64,000 nt of DNA from E44-bin46 sp964354655. Its GTDB lineage: Bacteria > Chloroflexota > Dehalococcoidia > Dehalococcoidales > E44-bin46. Numbering within the stretch: the stretch's first letter is position 1; each line of letters begins with the position of its first letter. The notes below the pieces were generated by a model. It was not told the DNA's origin and searched no databases. It saw only the letters and a list, made by a program, of their open reading frames with translations. This document shows positions 8,180-15,725 of this stretch, in pieces. Location of the stretch: assembly GCA_964354655.1 (NCBI GenBank), contig CAYHAL010000004.1, positions 1-64,000 of the forward strand. Direction: 5' to 3'. The position numbers were made by a program, and so were the translations under genes.

Positions 8180-8320
8180 GCAAGCGTTGCGAGGTCAGTA
8201 GTGAGACACCTACATGGCTAGCAGATCTCTGTGCCACAAGGAATGGACTCTCCGCTAGGACGAGTCAACAATCCGCCCTGTTGTGCATATTGAACAAACT
8301 AAGCTTTCGTCTAGTACTTC

Positions 8321-11050
8321 TTACTGAGTAGCTACTGCCAGCCGTGCGGCACGGCGTGCATCCACTCTACGGATAACCAGTTTTCCTAGCTCTAGAACGC
8401 CAAAAATAGTTGCCGAAGCTAGCACCACGATTGTCCAGTCAATTAAGCCGAGGGGGTAGGTATGGAAGGTCTTCTGGAGGAAGGGAAAATAGAGTAAGGG
8501 TAGGGTCATACCAAGCGAAACTAGGACTGCGGCAATTAGCCACTTGTTCTTCAACATGCCAATCTTGAGTATGGAAAGTCGGTCAGAGCGGAAGTTGAAG
8601 CTCTTGAAGAATTGAATAATAATCAGCGTCATAAAGACAAGGCACTGGGCTTCAATGAGGCTTTTCCCGTTACCTAGCGCCCAGGAGAAAATGCCGAGGT
8701 TGACAATTGCACTCCAGATACCCCCAAGAACCATGAGGGCAACAACTGGGCGGGTGAAGATGGTCTGGTTACGGGGGCGGGGCTTACGCTTCATGATATC
8801 CGGTGCTGCCGGGTCAACAGCAAGAGCAATCGCCGGTAAGCCATCAGTCGCTAAATTTACCCACAGAATCTGGATAGCAATCAGGGGCAGAGCACCGCCA
8901 GTGCCTATAAATGTGCCGAAGAGTATAGCTCCAGCCATAACCAGTACCTCACCCAGGTTGGAGGAGAGGAGATACATCAGGTATTTCTTGATGTTGTCAA
9001 AAACCCCCCTCCCTTCCTCTACGGCGGCGACAATGGAGGCAAAGTTATCGTCGGTGAGCACCATATCAGCGGCTTCCTTACTGACATCGGTGCCGGTGAT
9101 ACCCATGGCCACGCCGATATCGGCTTTCTTCAGAGCCGGGGCGTCGTTAACCCCGTCTCCGGTCATCGCCACGACGTGCCCTCTCTTGGTGAGGGCTTCT
9201 ACCACCCGCAGCTTATGAGCCGGGGAGACACGGGCATAGACCTCAATCTCCTCGACAATCTTCTCAAATTGCTCATCACTTAGAGAGTCCAGCTCCGTCC
9301 CGGTTAGCGCCCTACCGCCTTTCAGTAGTCCGAGTTCTTTAGCGACGGCTATGGCGGTGAGCTTGTGGTCGCCGGTAATCATCACCGACTTTATGCCGGC
9401 GCCCTCGCAGACCTTGATGGCAGCTTTGGCTTCCTCCCGCGGTGGGTCAATCATCCCCATCAGTCCCACAAAGACCATTTCTTGGTCGAAGGCTTCACCC
9501 GGCTGGGGGATTGGCTTATAGGCCAGCCCTAGAACCCGCAGCCCATCGCTGGCCATCTCTTGAGCCGTGGCGAGAATCTCCTCGCGCCGGCTGGCGGTTA
9601 AATCCTGCTGGCTATCGTTCTCGTAGATGTAGCGGGAGCGCTCCAGGATTACCTCGGGGGCGCCTTTGGAATAGGCAACATCACCTCTCGGGGTTTTGTG
9701 CACTGTGGTCATCATCTTTGCTTCTGAGGAGAAGGGAATTTCATTAATGCGGGGGTATTCGTTGTTCTCTTTCTCCCGGTCAATGCCTGCCTTGGCGGCG
9801 ACCACCACGAGCGCCCCCTCGGTTGGGTCGCCCTTTATTTCCCAGCGGTTATTTGCCGTAACCAGCCGGGCATCATTACACAGGCCACCGATGCGTAAGA
9901 GGGTCTCCAGATGGGGGTCCTTACTTACTTCGTAGGGTGCACCGTTAAGGAAGAAGCCCCCCTTCGGCTCATAGCCGATACCGCCCACCTCGAAGAACTT
10001 ACCGTTGGTGTAGATTCTCTGCACTGTCATCTGGTCCTGGGTCAGGGTGCCGGTCTTATCCGAGCAGATAACGGTAGTGCAGCCCAGGGTTTCCCCCGCA
10101 GGCAGCTTTCTAATCAGGGCGTTGCGCTTGACCATGCGCCGCACAGCAAGGGCCAGGCTGATGACCACTACCGCTGGCAGGGCTTCAGGGACGGCGGCTA
10201 CCGCCAAGCTCACACCCCAGATGAGCATTCCCAGTACCGGGTGACCGTGCGATATCCCTATGCCGGCTAATATAAAACAGAGGACTAGCGCACCAATGGC
10301 AATCCACTTTCCCATTTTGTCAAGGTTAACCTGGAGTGGGGTCTTCTCCTCCTTGACCTCCTGAAGCAGGGTGGCAATCTTGCCGAATTCGGTGTTCATG
10401 CCGGTGTCAGTGACCACGGCCATGCCCCGACCATAGACTGCCGCCGTGCCCATATATACCATGTTCTTCCGGTCACCGATGGGCAATTCCTCAGATAACA
10501 GGGAGGTTATCTTATGCACCGGGTTCGATTCTCCAGTGAGCGAGGCTTCGCTCACCTTCAGGTTCATGGCTTCAATCAGACGGCTGTCGGCGGGAATCTG
10601 GTCACCGGTATGGAGCACCACGATATCTCCAGGCACGAGCGCCTGGGCTTCCACCTCCACCTCTTCGCCGTCCCTGATGACGGTCGCTCTGGGCGCTGCC
10701 ATTCGTTTCAGGGCTTCCATTGCCCTTTCGGCGCGATACTCCTGGATAAAGCCTAGTCCAGCAGCAAAAAAGACAATTGCCAGGATGGTAACGGCATCAG
10801 CCACCTCACCCAGGACTGCCGAGAGAATTACGGCTACAAGCAGAATAATGATGAGGAAGTTCTTGAACTGCTCTAAGAAAATGGCCCAGGGCTTGACCTT
10901 GTGCTTCTCGACAAGCTCATTAGGGCCAAATCTGATTAGGCGACGTTTAGCTTCTTCACTACTCAGACCGCCGCGGGCTGAGTCTAAGGAGTTAAGCACC
11001 TTATCAACTTCCAGATTATGCCAGAGCGATATTTTTTGATTCTGTGTCAT
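8321..11050 (-). CDS. Cation-transporting P-type ATPase, SERCA/PMCA-like (Ca2+)
   Basis: 909-residue type II P-ATPase in the membrane, exporting cations at the cost of ATP. Seen: SLTGES actuator loop, phosphorylation site CSDKTGTLT, hinge TGDGVNDAP, and transmembrane ligands PEALPAV (M4 Glu), SSNLGEV (M5 Asn/Glu) and NLATDGLPA (M6 Asn/Thr/Asp). These are the Ca2+-site residues of SERCA, so Ca2+ is the likely substrate; Na+ or Mn2+ cannot be excluded. It starts 52 bases after the Na+-decarboxylase beta gene on the same strand and may share its transcript. Confidence 0.93.
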   Translation of the reverse strand: MTQNQKISLWHNLEVDKVLNSLDSARGGLSSEEAKRRLIRFGPNELVEKHKVKPWAIFLEQFKNFLIIILLVAVILSAVLGEVADAVTILAIVFFAAGLGFIQEYRAERAMEALKRMAAPRATVIRDGEEVEVEAQALVPGDIVVLHTGDQIPADSRLIEAMNLKVSEASLTGESNPVHKITSLLSEELPIGDRKNMVYMGTAAVYGRGMAVVTDTGMNTEFGKIATLLQEVKEEKTPLQVNLDKMGKWIAIGALVLCFILAGIGISHGHPVLGMLIWGVSLAVAAVPEALPAVVVISLALAVRRMVKRNALIRKLPAGETLGCTTVICSDKTGTLTQDQMTVQRIYTNGKFFEVGGIGYEPKGGFFLNGAPYEVSKDPHLETLLRIGGLCNDARLVTANNRWEIKGDPTEGALVVVAAKAGIDREKENNEYPRINEIPFSSEAKMMTTVHKTPRGDVAYSKGAPEVILERSRYIYENDSQQDLTASRREEILATAQEMASDGLRVLGLAYKPIPQPGEAFDQEMVFVGLMGMIDPPREEAKAAIKVCEGAGIKSVMITGDHKLTAIAVAKELGLLKGGRALTGTELDSLSDEQFEKIVEEIEVYARVSPAHKLRVVEALTKRGHVVAMTGDGVNDAPALKKADIGVAMGITGTDVSKEAADMVLTDDNFASIVAAVEEGRGVFDNIKKYLMYLLSSNLGEVLVMAGAILFGTFIGTGGALPLIAIQILWVNLATDGLPAIALAVDPAAPDIMKRKPRPRNQTIFTRPVVALMVLGGIWSAIVNLGIFSWALGNGKSLIEAQCLVFMTLIIIQFFKSFNFRSDRLSILKIGMLKNKWLIAAVLVSLGMTLPLLYFPFLQKTFHTYPLGLIDWTIVVLASATIFGVLELGKLVIRRVDARRAARLAVATQ

Positions 11051-11102
11051 ATCAGTCTTCGTGATTACTAAGTTGGGTAACTATCATTTAATCTCACCAC
11101 TA

Positions 11103-12254
11103 CTATGAAGCTGGGCCAATGCCCATACCGGACATAATGGCTAGCATGACCGCGGCAGCCATGACCGAACCTATCTGACCACCGGTATTAGCCCCCATGG
11201 CATGCCATAAGAGGAAGTTCCTCGGGTTAGCCTTCTGCCCCTCTTTCTGCACCACTCTGGCTGCCATGGGGAAGGCGGAGAGACCAGCAGCGCCAAGCAG
11301 GGGATTTATCTTACCCTTGGTTACCACTCGCATTGCCTTACCAATGAGCACCCCGGTTACAGTGTCAAGGGCAATCGCCACCAGCCCCAAGCCAAAGACG
11401 AGCAGTGTTTTGACCTGCAGGAAGTTACCACCCAGCATCGCAGCGCCGATGCAAAGCCCGAGGAAAAGGGTCACGATATTGGCAATGGTGGTTTCGGAGA
11501 CATCCGCGAGTCTCTTCACCACCCCTGACTCCCTGAGGAGGTTACCCAGCATTAGCATACCCATCAGCGGTGCACCCATCGGGGCGATGAGTATGGTGAT
11601 GATTCCCGTCACTATCGGAAAGAGGATTTTCACTCTCTGGGAGACCTGCTTCTCCGAGGCAGCCATTAGGGTGGCGCGCTCAGCTTTCGTGGTTAAGGCC
11701 CGCATAATCGGCGGCTGGATAAGCGGCACCAGGGACATATAGGAATAGGCGGCAATAGAGACCGCCGGCAGGAGATGACGGGCAAATTTGGAGGTGACAT
11801 AGATGGCGGTGGGGCCATCACAAGCCCCGATAATGGCGATAGAAACCGCCTCTTGGCGGATAAAACCAAGCTGCAGGGCGAGGAGCAGGGTGAGAAAGAT
11901 GCCGAACTGACCGGCAGCGCCGAAGAGAAGCACCCTCGGGTTAGCCAGCATGGGGCTGAAGTCAATCATGGCGCCGAGGCCAAGAAACAGGAGGCAGGGA
12001 AAGATCTCGGTGAGGATACCCGCATTATAGATTAAATTAATTATGCCGCCTTGGTCGTGTGCCGAAAGACTGGACAGGGGGAGGTTACCCAGGATGATGC
12101 CGAAGCCAATGGGGAGCAGTAGAAGCGGCTCAAATTTCTTGGTGATGCCCAGATAAAGAAAGACACAGCCAATAGTGAGCATCACGCCGCTCTGCCAGGT
12201 GAAATTAGTAAAACCCTGTAGTAGGCTGTGAAGGGCGGATATTAAGACTTCCAT
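11103..12254 (-). CDS. Na+-translocating decarboxylase, beta subunit
   Basis: 383-residue integral membrane protein of the OadB/GcdB/MmdB family, which decarboxylates carboxybiotin and pumps Na+ out. The family core CDGPTAIYVTSK (with the essential Asp) is near residue 145 and the C-terminal NFLLWHAMGANTGGQIGS carries the conserved Asn, Gly and Ser. Length and about nine to eleven hydrophobic segments are normal. A tiny gamma-type subunit is encoded just upstream. The best carboxyltransferase candidate in the window is far away (36144-37730), so the substrate is probably methylmalonyl-CoA. Confidence 0.93.
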   Translation of the reverse strand: MEVLISALHSLLQGFTNFTWQSGVMLTIGCVFLYLGITKKFEPLLLLPIGFGIILGNLPLSSLSAHDQGGIINLIYNAGILTEIFPCLLFLGLGAMIDFSPMLANPRVLLFGAAGQFGIFLTLLLALQLGFIRQEAVSIAIIGACDGPTAIYVTSKFARHLLPAVSIAAYSYMSLVPLIQPPIMRALTTKAERATLMAASEKQVSQRVKILFPIVTGIITILIAPMGAPLMGMLMLGNLLRESGVVKRLADVSETTIANIVTLFLGLCIGAAMLGGNFLQVKTLLVFGLGLVAIALDTVTGVLIGKAMRVVTKGKINPLLGAAGLSAFPMAARVVQKEGQKANPRNFLLWHAMGANTGGQIGSVMAAAVMLAIMSGMGIGPAS

Positions 12255-12271
12255 TAGAAAGCTCTTACGCT

Positions 12272-12303
12272 AATAAGTAGGCTACTGTGCTAGCCTACTT
12301 ATT
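12272..12303 (-). promoter_or_regulatory. 13-bp hairpin between gamma and beta genes
   Basis: AATAAGTAGGCTA (12272-12284) and TAGCCTACTTATT (12291-12303) are exact reverse complements around a six-base loop. The stem contains the stop codon of the gamma gene and ends about 17 bases before the beta ATG. No T-run follows, so it is more likely to set relative gamma/beta expression or mRNA stability than to terminate. Confidence 0.6.
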
Positions 12304-12432
12304 GTCCTTCTCTTTCTTGAACGGGAATAATCTGATTAAAAGACGAATCACCAGGGTCAGCACAAAAAGCGTAGTAATCGTGACTGCCATCCCCATACCG
12401 GTCATGGTCAGGCCAAAGGCTAAGTCTCTCAA
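12295..12432 (-). CDS. Na+-translocating decarboxylase, small gamma-type subunit
   Basis: 45 residues starting from TTG at 12432: RDLAFGLTMTGMGMAVTI, one transmembrane helix, then a basic tail (RLLIRLFPFKKEKDNK). The G-x-x-x-T-x-x-GMG pattern before the helix is the signature of OadG-type subunits, which anchor the carboxyltransferase to the beta subunit. A ribosome site (GAGGAT) precedes the TTG, and the gene is directly upstream of the beta gene. It is short even for this family (usually about 60-90 residues) and lacks the Pro/Ala and His-rich tail of larger OadG. Confidence 0.75.
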   Translation of the reverse strand: MRDLAFGLTMTGMGMAVTITTLFVLTLVIRLLIRLFPFKKEKDNK

Positions 12433-12582
12433 CTTTTATCCTCGATATCCTTCTATAACTCTAACTAAGCTTCCTCTTTTGGTGCCTCGGTTTACTCCTA
12501 AATTCACTATATACTTGTTACATATACGTAGTCAAGAATTGTTACAACTAGATTGCCGAACCGGGCGCTAATAAGTGCAGCT

Positions 12583-13107
12583 TTACCGGGCTTGGAGCGC
12601 ATCAATTATTGCCTTACTGAATCTCGGGAGGTCAGCTGGCTTACGTGAGGTGATTAGATTCCCGTCTTGAACCAAAGGCTCATCAACCCAGCTTGCTCCG
12701 GCATTTCTAAGGTCTACCGCCACCGAGGGCCAAGAGGTAAGGCGATGTCCCCTAACTATATCTGCGGAGATTAGAAGCTGTGGTCCATGGCAAACAGCCG
12801 CTATCACCTTACCCAAGTCGTACGCCTTCCTTACCAGGTCAATCATGGATTGGTGCAACCGCATCTTATCAGGGGCATAGCCTCCAGGGATGATGACAGC
12901 ATCAAAATCCTTAGCGCTGACCTTATCAGCAGCGACATCCGCCTTGATTGTTACTGTACCCTTTTTGCCGCGATAGCTTTCCCGAGAGCCACTGCCCACA
13001 ACTACCACTTCGGCACCTGCGTCTTTCACTGCCCTAAGGGGTTCAAGAAGCTCGGAATCCTCGAAGTCTTCTTCAACTAAGATGGCAATTCGCTTTCCCT
13101 TAAGCAT
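12583..13107 (-). CDS. DJ-1/PfpI family protein
   Basis: 174 residues with the flavodoxin-like DJ-1 fold. The nucleophile elbow AVCHGPQLL (Cys-His) is near residue 102, with VEEDFEDSE near the N-terminus supplying the acidic partner. Members act as glyoxalase III, deglycase-like or stress chaperone enzymes; the exact role cannot be told from sequence. The ATG at 13107 has AAAGGAGGTGG eight bases upstream; the longer frame to 13179 has no ribosome site. It is followed on the same strand by the Na+ pump genes, though 150 bases separate them. Confidence 0.88.
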   Translation of the reverse strand: MLKGKRIAILVEEDFEDSELLEPLRAVKDAGAEVVVVGSGSRESYRGKKGTVTIKADVAADKVSAKDFDAVIIPGGYAPDKMRLHQSMIDLVRKAYDLGKVIAAVCHGPQLLISADIVRGHRLTSWPSVAVDLRNAGASWVDEPLVQDGNLITSRKPADLPRFSKAIIDALQAR

Positions 13108-13163
13108 GATGTTAGCCACCTCCTTTCCTGTAGTACATATATCTATCTGTCGGCTGATTTGAC

Positions 13164-13222
13164 AAAAAGGCGCCCTCACTCCAACCGAGGAGTCTCAGCA
13201 ATGCTCCCTCAAGGGTGCCTTT
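13164..13222. terminator. Long hairpin upstream of the DJ-1 gene, terminator-like on the minus strand
   Basis: AAAGGCGCCCT (13166-13176) pairs with AGGGTGCCTTT (13212-13222) around a 35-base interior that can itself fold (GAGG/CTCC segments). On the minus strand the stem ends in TTTTT, resembling an attenuator ahead of the DJ-1 gene; on the plus strand it has one G-U pair and no T-run. I do not recognise a named riboswitch in it. Confidence 0.4.
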
Positions 13223-13460
13223 GGTCACGCCTCAAATCGTAGTTTAATGAGGCTTTGCTGTCAAGGAATACAAAAAAGTTCAGGCTAAGCTTGTGTCCGG
13301 AGGAGTGCTCATCAAGGTCAGTTTGGTGGCCTGGGTCAAGTTGACTACTATCTGCTGACAAGGTAGAATAAAAGCCAGAAAGGAGGCAAGGGGTTCCTGC
13401 CTTTTGCCTGGGTTGATTCACACGCAAGAGGTCACTGGTTCAAATCTGTATCGCTCACAT

Positions 13461-13546
13461 GCCGAAGTGGCGGAATGGCAGACGCGCTACGTTCAGGGCG
13501 TAGTGCTCGTAAGGGCGTGGGAGTTCAAATCTCCCCTTCGGCACCA
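13461..13546 (+). tRNA. tRNA-Leu(CAG)
   Basis: Complete 86-base tRNA with a long variable arm (class II), acceptor GCCGAAG paired with CTTCGGC, anticodon loop containing CAG, and T arm around GTTCAAAT. The CCA end is encoded (13544-13546). First of a cluster of three tRNAs. Confidence 0.95.
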
Positions 13547-13554
13547 ATACTTAG

Positions 13555-13628
13555 GCGCTTGTAGCTCAGTAGGATAGAGCGCAGCCCTGCGGAGGCTGAG
13601 GTCGTGGGTTCAAGACCCGCCAAGCGCG
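13555..13628 (+). tRNA. tRNA-Arg(GCG)
   Basis: Acceptor GCGCTTG pairs with CAAGCGC, the anticodon stem CAGCC/GGCTG encloses CTGCGGA (anticodon GCG, reading CGC), and the T arm is GTGGG, TTCAAGA, CCCGC. No CCA is encoded. The GCG anticodon is uncommon in bacteria, which usually read CGN with an inosine-modified ACG tRNA. Confidence 0.9.
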
Positions 13629-13635
13629 CATTTAT

Positions 13636-13709
13636 GGGCGGTTAGCTCAGACGGTTAGAGCGTCTGTCTTACACACAGGAGGTCAGAGGTTCAAGTCCTC
13701 TACCGCCCA
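13636..13709 (+). tRNA. tRNA-Val(TAC)
   Basis: Acceptor GGGCGGT pairs with ACCGCCC, the anticodon loop CTTACAC gives TAC, and the T arm is AGAGG, TTCAAGT, CCTCT. CCA is not encoded. The stop codon of a serine-recombinase remnant on the opposite strand lies inside its 3' end (13700-13702), marking it as an integration target. Confidence 0.94.
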
Positions 13710-13975
13710 CTATAGTGTACGGTAGACAGAACTCCCGCTTTTTCTTCAGATAGTCCTGTTGGCGGCAATGGCATAGTATAGGTTAGCACAACGTCGTCGC
13801 CCACTACTTTAACTTCCTTAATGAAGCTGCGGATAAAAGCTCTTCTCTCCGGTAGGGAACTCTCGTTGAGCAAGTTGCGTAGATCACTAACGTATTCTGC
13901 CACTACTTCAGGGCTAGCCAACTCAACTCTTCTTTCAGACAATAAGTTCTCAATTTCGGCTTTTCTAATTCGCAA
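13700..13975 (-). pseudogene. Large serine recombinase, C-terminal fragment
   Basis: About 91 residues (TTG at 13975, but the frame is open further upstream) ending ...GVLSTVHYSGR. The block ERRAFIRSFIKEVKVVGDDVV followed by LTYTMPLPP is typical of the extreme C-terminus of large serine recombinases. The resolvase and zinc-ribbon domains are missing: upstream sequence becomes a G-rich tract (13999-14032) with no recognisable continuation. Its end overlaps the 3' end of tRNA-Val by nine bases, indicating an old element that used this tRNA as target. Confidence 0.65.
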
Positions 13976-14506
13976 CTTCTCTGGAGCCGTCCGTAATGTA
14001 TGGCGGGGGAGGGGGGAGGGGGCACCTCCCTACATTCGGACCGGCCTTTATTCTGAGCTGCGTCTTCCACGAGCGAAACCTCTACGATATCTGCTGCACA
14101 AGAGATACCAGCAGTTAGCTGCACTCGTGCCCAGCGGCTAGGGGGTATTATCTGGGCGAAGAGGCCTGTTTTTGCTGGGTAACAATCACACTTTCCGATG
14201 GATTGTGTAGCTTCAAAGGCACCGGATTGTTGGGTGGAGGGTCTGAAATATTACTTTTGCTAGCTCCAACGAGTCTATCTAAGCGACCGTTGCTGTCCGG
14301 TCGAATCAGATTTCCTACGTAGAGTAAAAACTCGACACACTCTTAAATTACTGGTTGTATATCTTCACCAAGGCAACTTTCCGTCTTTGTTGACTTTTTA
14401 AATAGTTAGGTCTTAAATATTAGTGTACCGCAGCCTCATTTTGACAGACTTAGCCCAATAGTCCTAATCTCACTAATGATGTGCTGTCGACACGAAGGAT
14501 AAGGGT
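13976..14506. other. Non-coding or decayed stretch
   Basis: No gene is recognised over about 530 bases. A G-rich tract (14004-14028) follows the serine-recombinase fragment, and the remaining sequence has only short frames without family resemblance. It probably holds further decayed parts of the element inserted at tRNA-Val. Confidence 0.4.
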
Positions 14507-15445
14507 ATGGTAGAAGACTCAGGTATGGAAAAATTTGATCATACCAAACTAACCTACGAAACAGAAAAAGTCTTGGAGGAGCCAGAAGAGCTCAGCTCTC
14601 TTTTTGAGGCGAAGCAGGATCTAATCAAAATCGCTGATGAAGCGCTGGAAAAAACCATCAATATTCCGGAGACCTGTCTCAGACGCAATCGATTTAGCGC
14701 ATGGTTAACGACATATGAGCTCCTGCTCGCCAATATCATTAGAGACGACAGTCCCCTTGCCGAGAAAGGCGCTGCTGGATTGAAGGAAACCTTGGAGTCA
14801 GTGTGCATTGGTGCGTCACTTAGAGAATTTGTGACCATAACTCCAGTTGCGCAAAGGTATCTGCCTTTCATCGATGGTGTCAGCAGACTGAAGATCGCCC
14901 AAGATAAGTATAAGTCTGTTATTGCTTCGGCGCCGTCATTTGCGCCTAATCCCATAAGAATCTGGTCGGGGGCATCTCCAAGATTCAAGAAGTATGGAGT
15001 GATACTCGAACTACCAGATGAGCAGGTGGCAGAATTTTTCAGATTGAACTCGGCACCAATATTCTATGTTAACGGACAGATCACGGGTCTGAGGATAGGA
15101 ACCGAGGGCGTTTGGGAGGCCGGGCGGATTGTTATGAAGAATAGGCCTTTCTCTATCTACATCGAAGACTTTCATCGCAATACAGAAGAAATCCTTGTTC
15201 CGGATAAACCAACGATCCTGCAAGTAGATATGCCTGCCGCCGAGTCGCGACCCTACTTTAACGGCGAACTATTCTATGTCCCACGAGGTGTCGTTATCTA
15301 TATCAACCGAGAGGTCAAGCACTTTGCCCCCTTACCAGTCCTAACTGGTGCTACTACTTCACCAGTTATTTTTCGGTTAGGTACCACCGGAGAGGCTAAG
15401 GATTTCCACCACAATAAATTCGAATTCGTCCGTCGCATTTTATGA
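14507..15445 (+). CDS. Hypothetical protein, 312 residues
   Basis: I do not recognise the family. The protein is soluble: no signal peptide or membrane helix is visible. The N-terminal 110 residues are rich in Glu, Leu and Ala and probably helical; the C-terminal half looks beta-rich and has two loosely similar segments, APIFYVNGQITGLRIG near 182 and GELFYVPRGVVIYINREV near 254. GAAGGATAAGG precedes the ATG at 14507. It is isolated, with the MFS gene 280 bases downstream. The base composition and continuous frame suggest it is real. Confidence 0.65.
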   Translation: MVEDSGMEKFDHTKLTYETEKVLEEPEELSSLFEAKQDLIKIADEALEKTINIPETCLRRNRFSAWLTTYELLLANIIRDDSPLAEKGAAGLKETLESVCIGASLREFVTITPVAQRYLPFIDGVSRLKIAQDKYKSVIASAPSFAPNPIRIWSGASPRFKKYGVILELPDEQVAEFFRLNSAPIFYVNGQITGLRIGTEGVWEAGRIVMKNRPFSIYIEDFHRNTEEILVPDKPTILQVDMPAAESRPYFNGELFYVPRGVVIYINREVKHFAPLPVLTGATTSPVIFRLGTTGEAKDFHHNKFEFVRRIL

Positions 15446-15725
15446 AAATGAGGAGTTTGACCAAAACTGTCCCTAGAACTTTCCCCTTTGGAACTTGTAC
15501 CTTCGCGCCTGTTTAGCCAAACCAACAACATGATGAAAAGTGTGATCAGTGCGAGCTTCGCACCAGTCGGACCGTAGGTCGGGGCGGAAGCCTCCATGCG
15601 CAATTTGCCACTGAAAATCTGCATGTGATATAGTCTGACTAGCTGCTCGCCATAGCACATTTTCGTCGTTTGAGAGACTTCTCTCGCTTAGCCCTTGGTT
15701 AACCAGCTTCCGTAGAAAACGCGAT

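Noticed and set aside
13164..13222. TPP, T-box or fluoride riboswitch upstream of the DJ-1 gene
   Set aside because: Key conserved sequences of these classes (for example CUGAGA with its partner helix, or GGUGGCACCGCG) are not arranged correctly; kept only as an unknown hairpin.
13425..13458. T-arm-like sequence just before tRNA-Leu (GGTTCAAATC context)
   Set aside because: The stem does not pair well and no acceptor or anticodon arm is found; not called as a tRNA or relic.
15298..15660. 120-codon minus-strand frame with one hydrophobic stretch
   Set aside because: It overlaps the end of the 312-residue gene antisense and has no ribosome site; probably a shadow frame.
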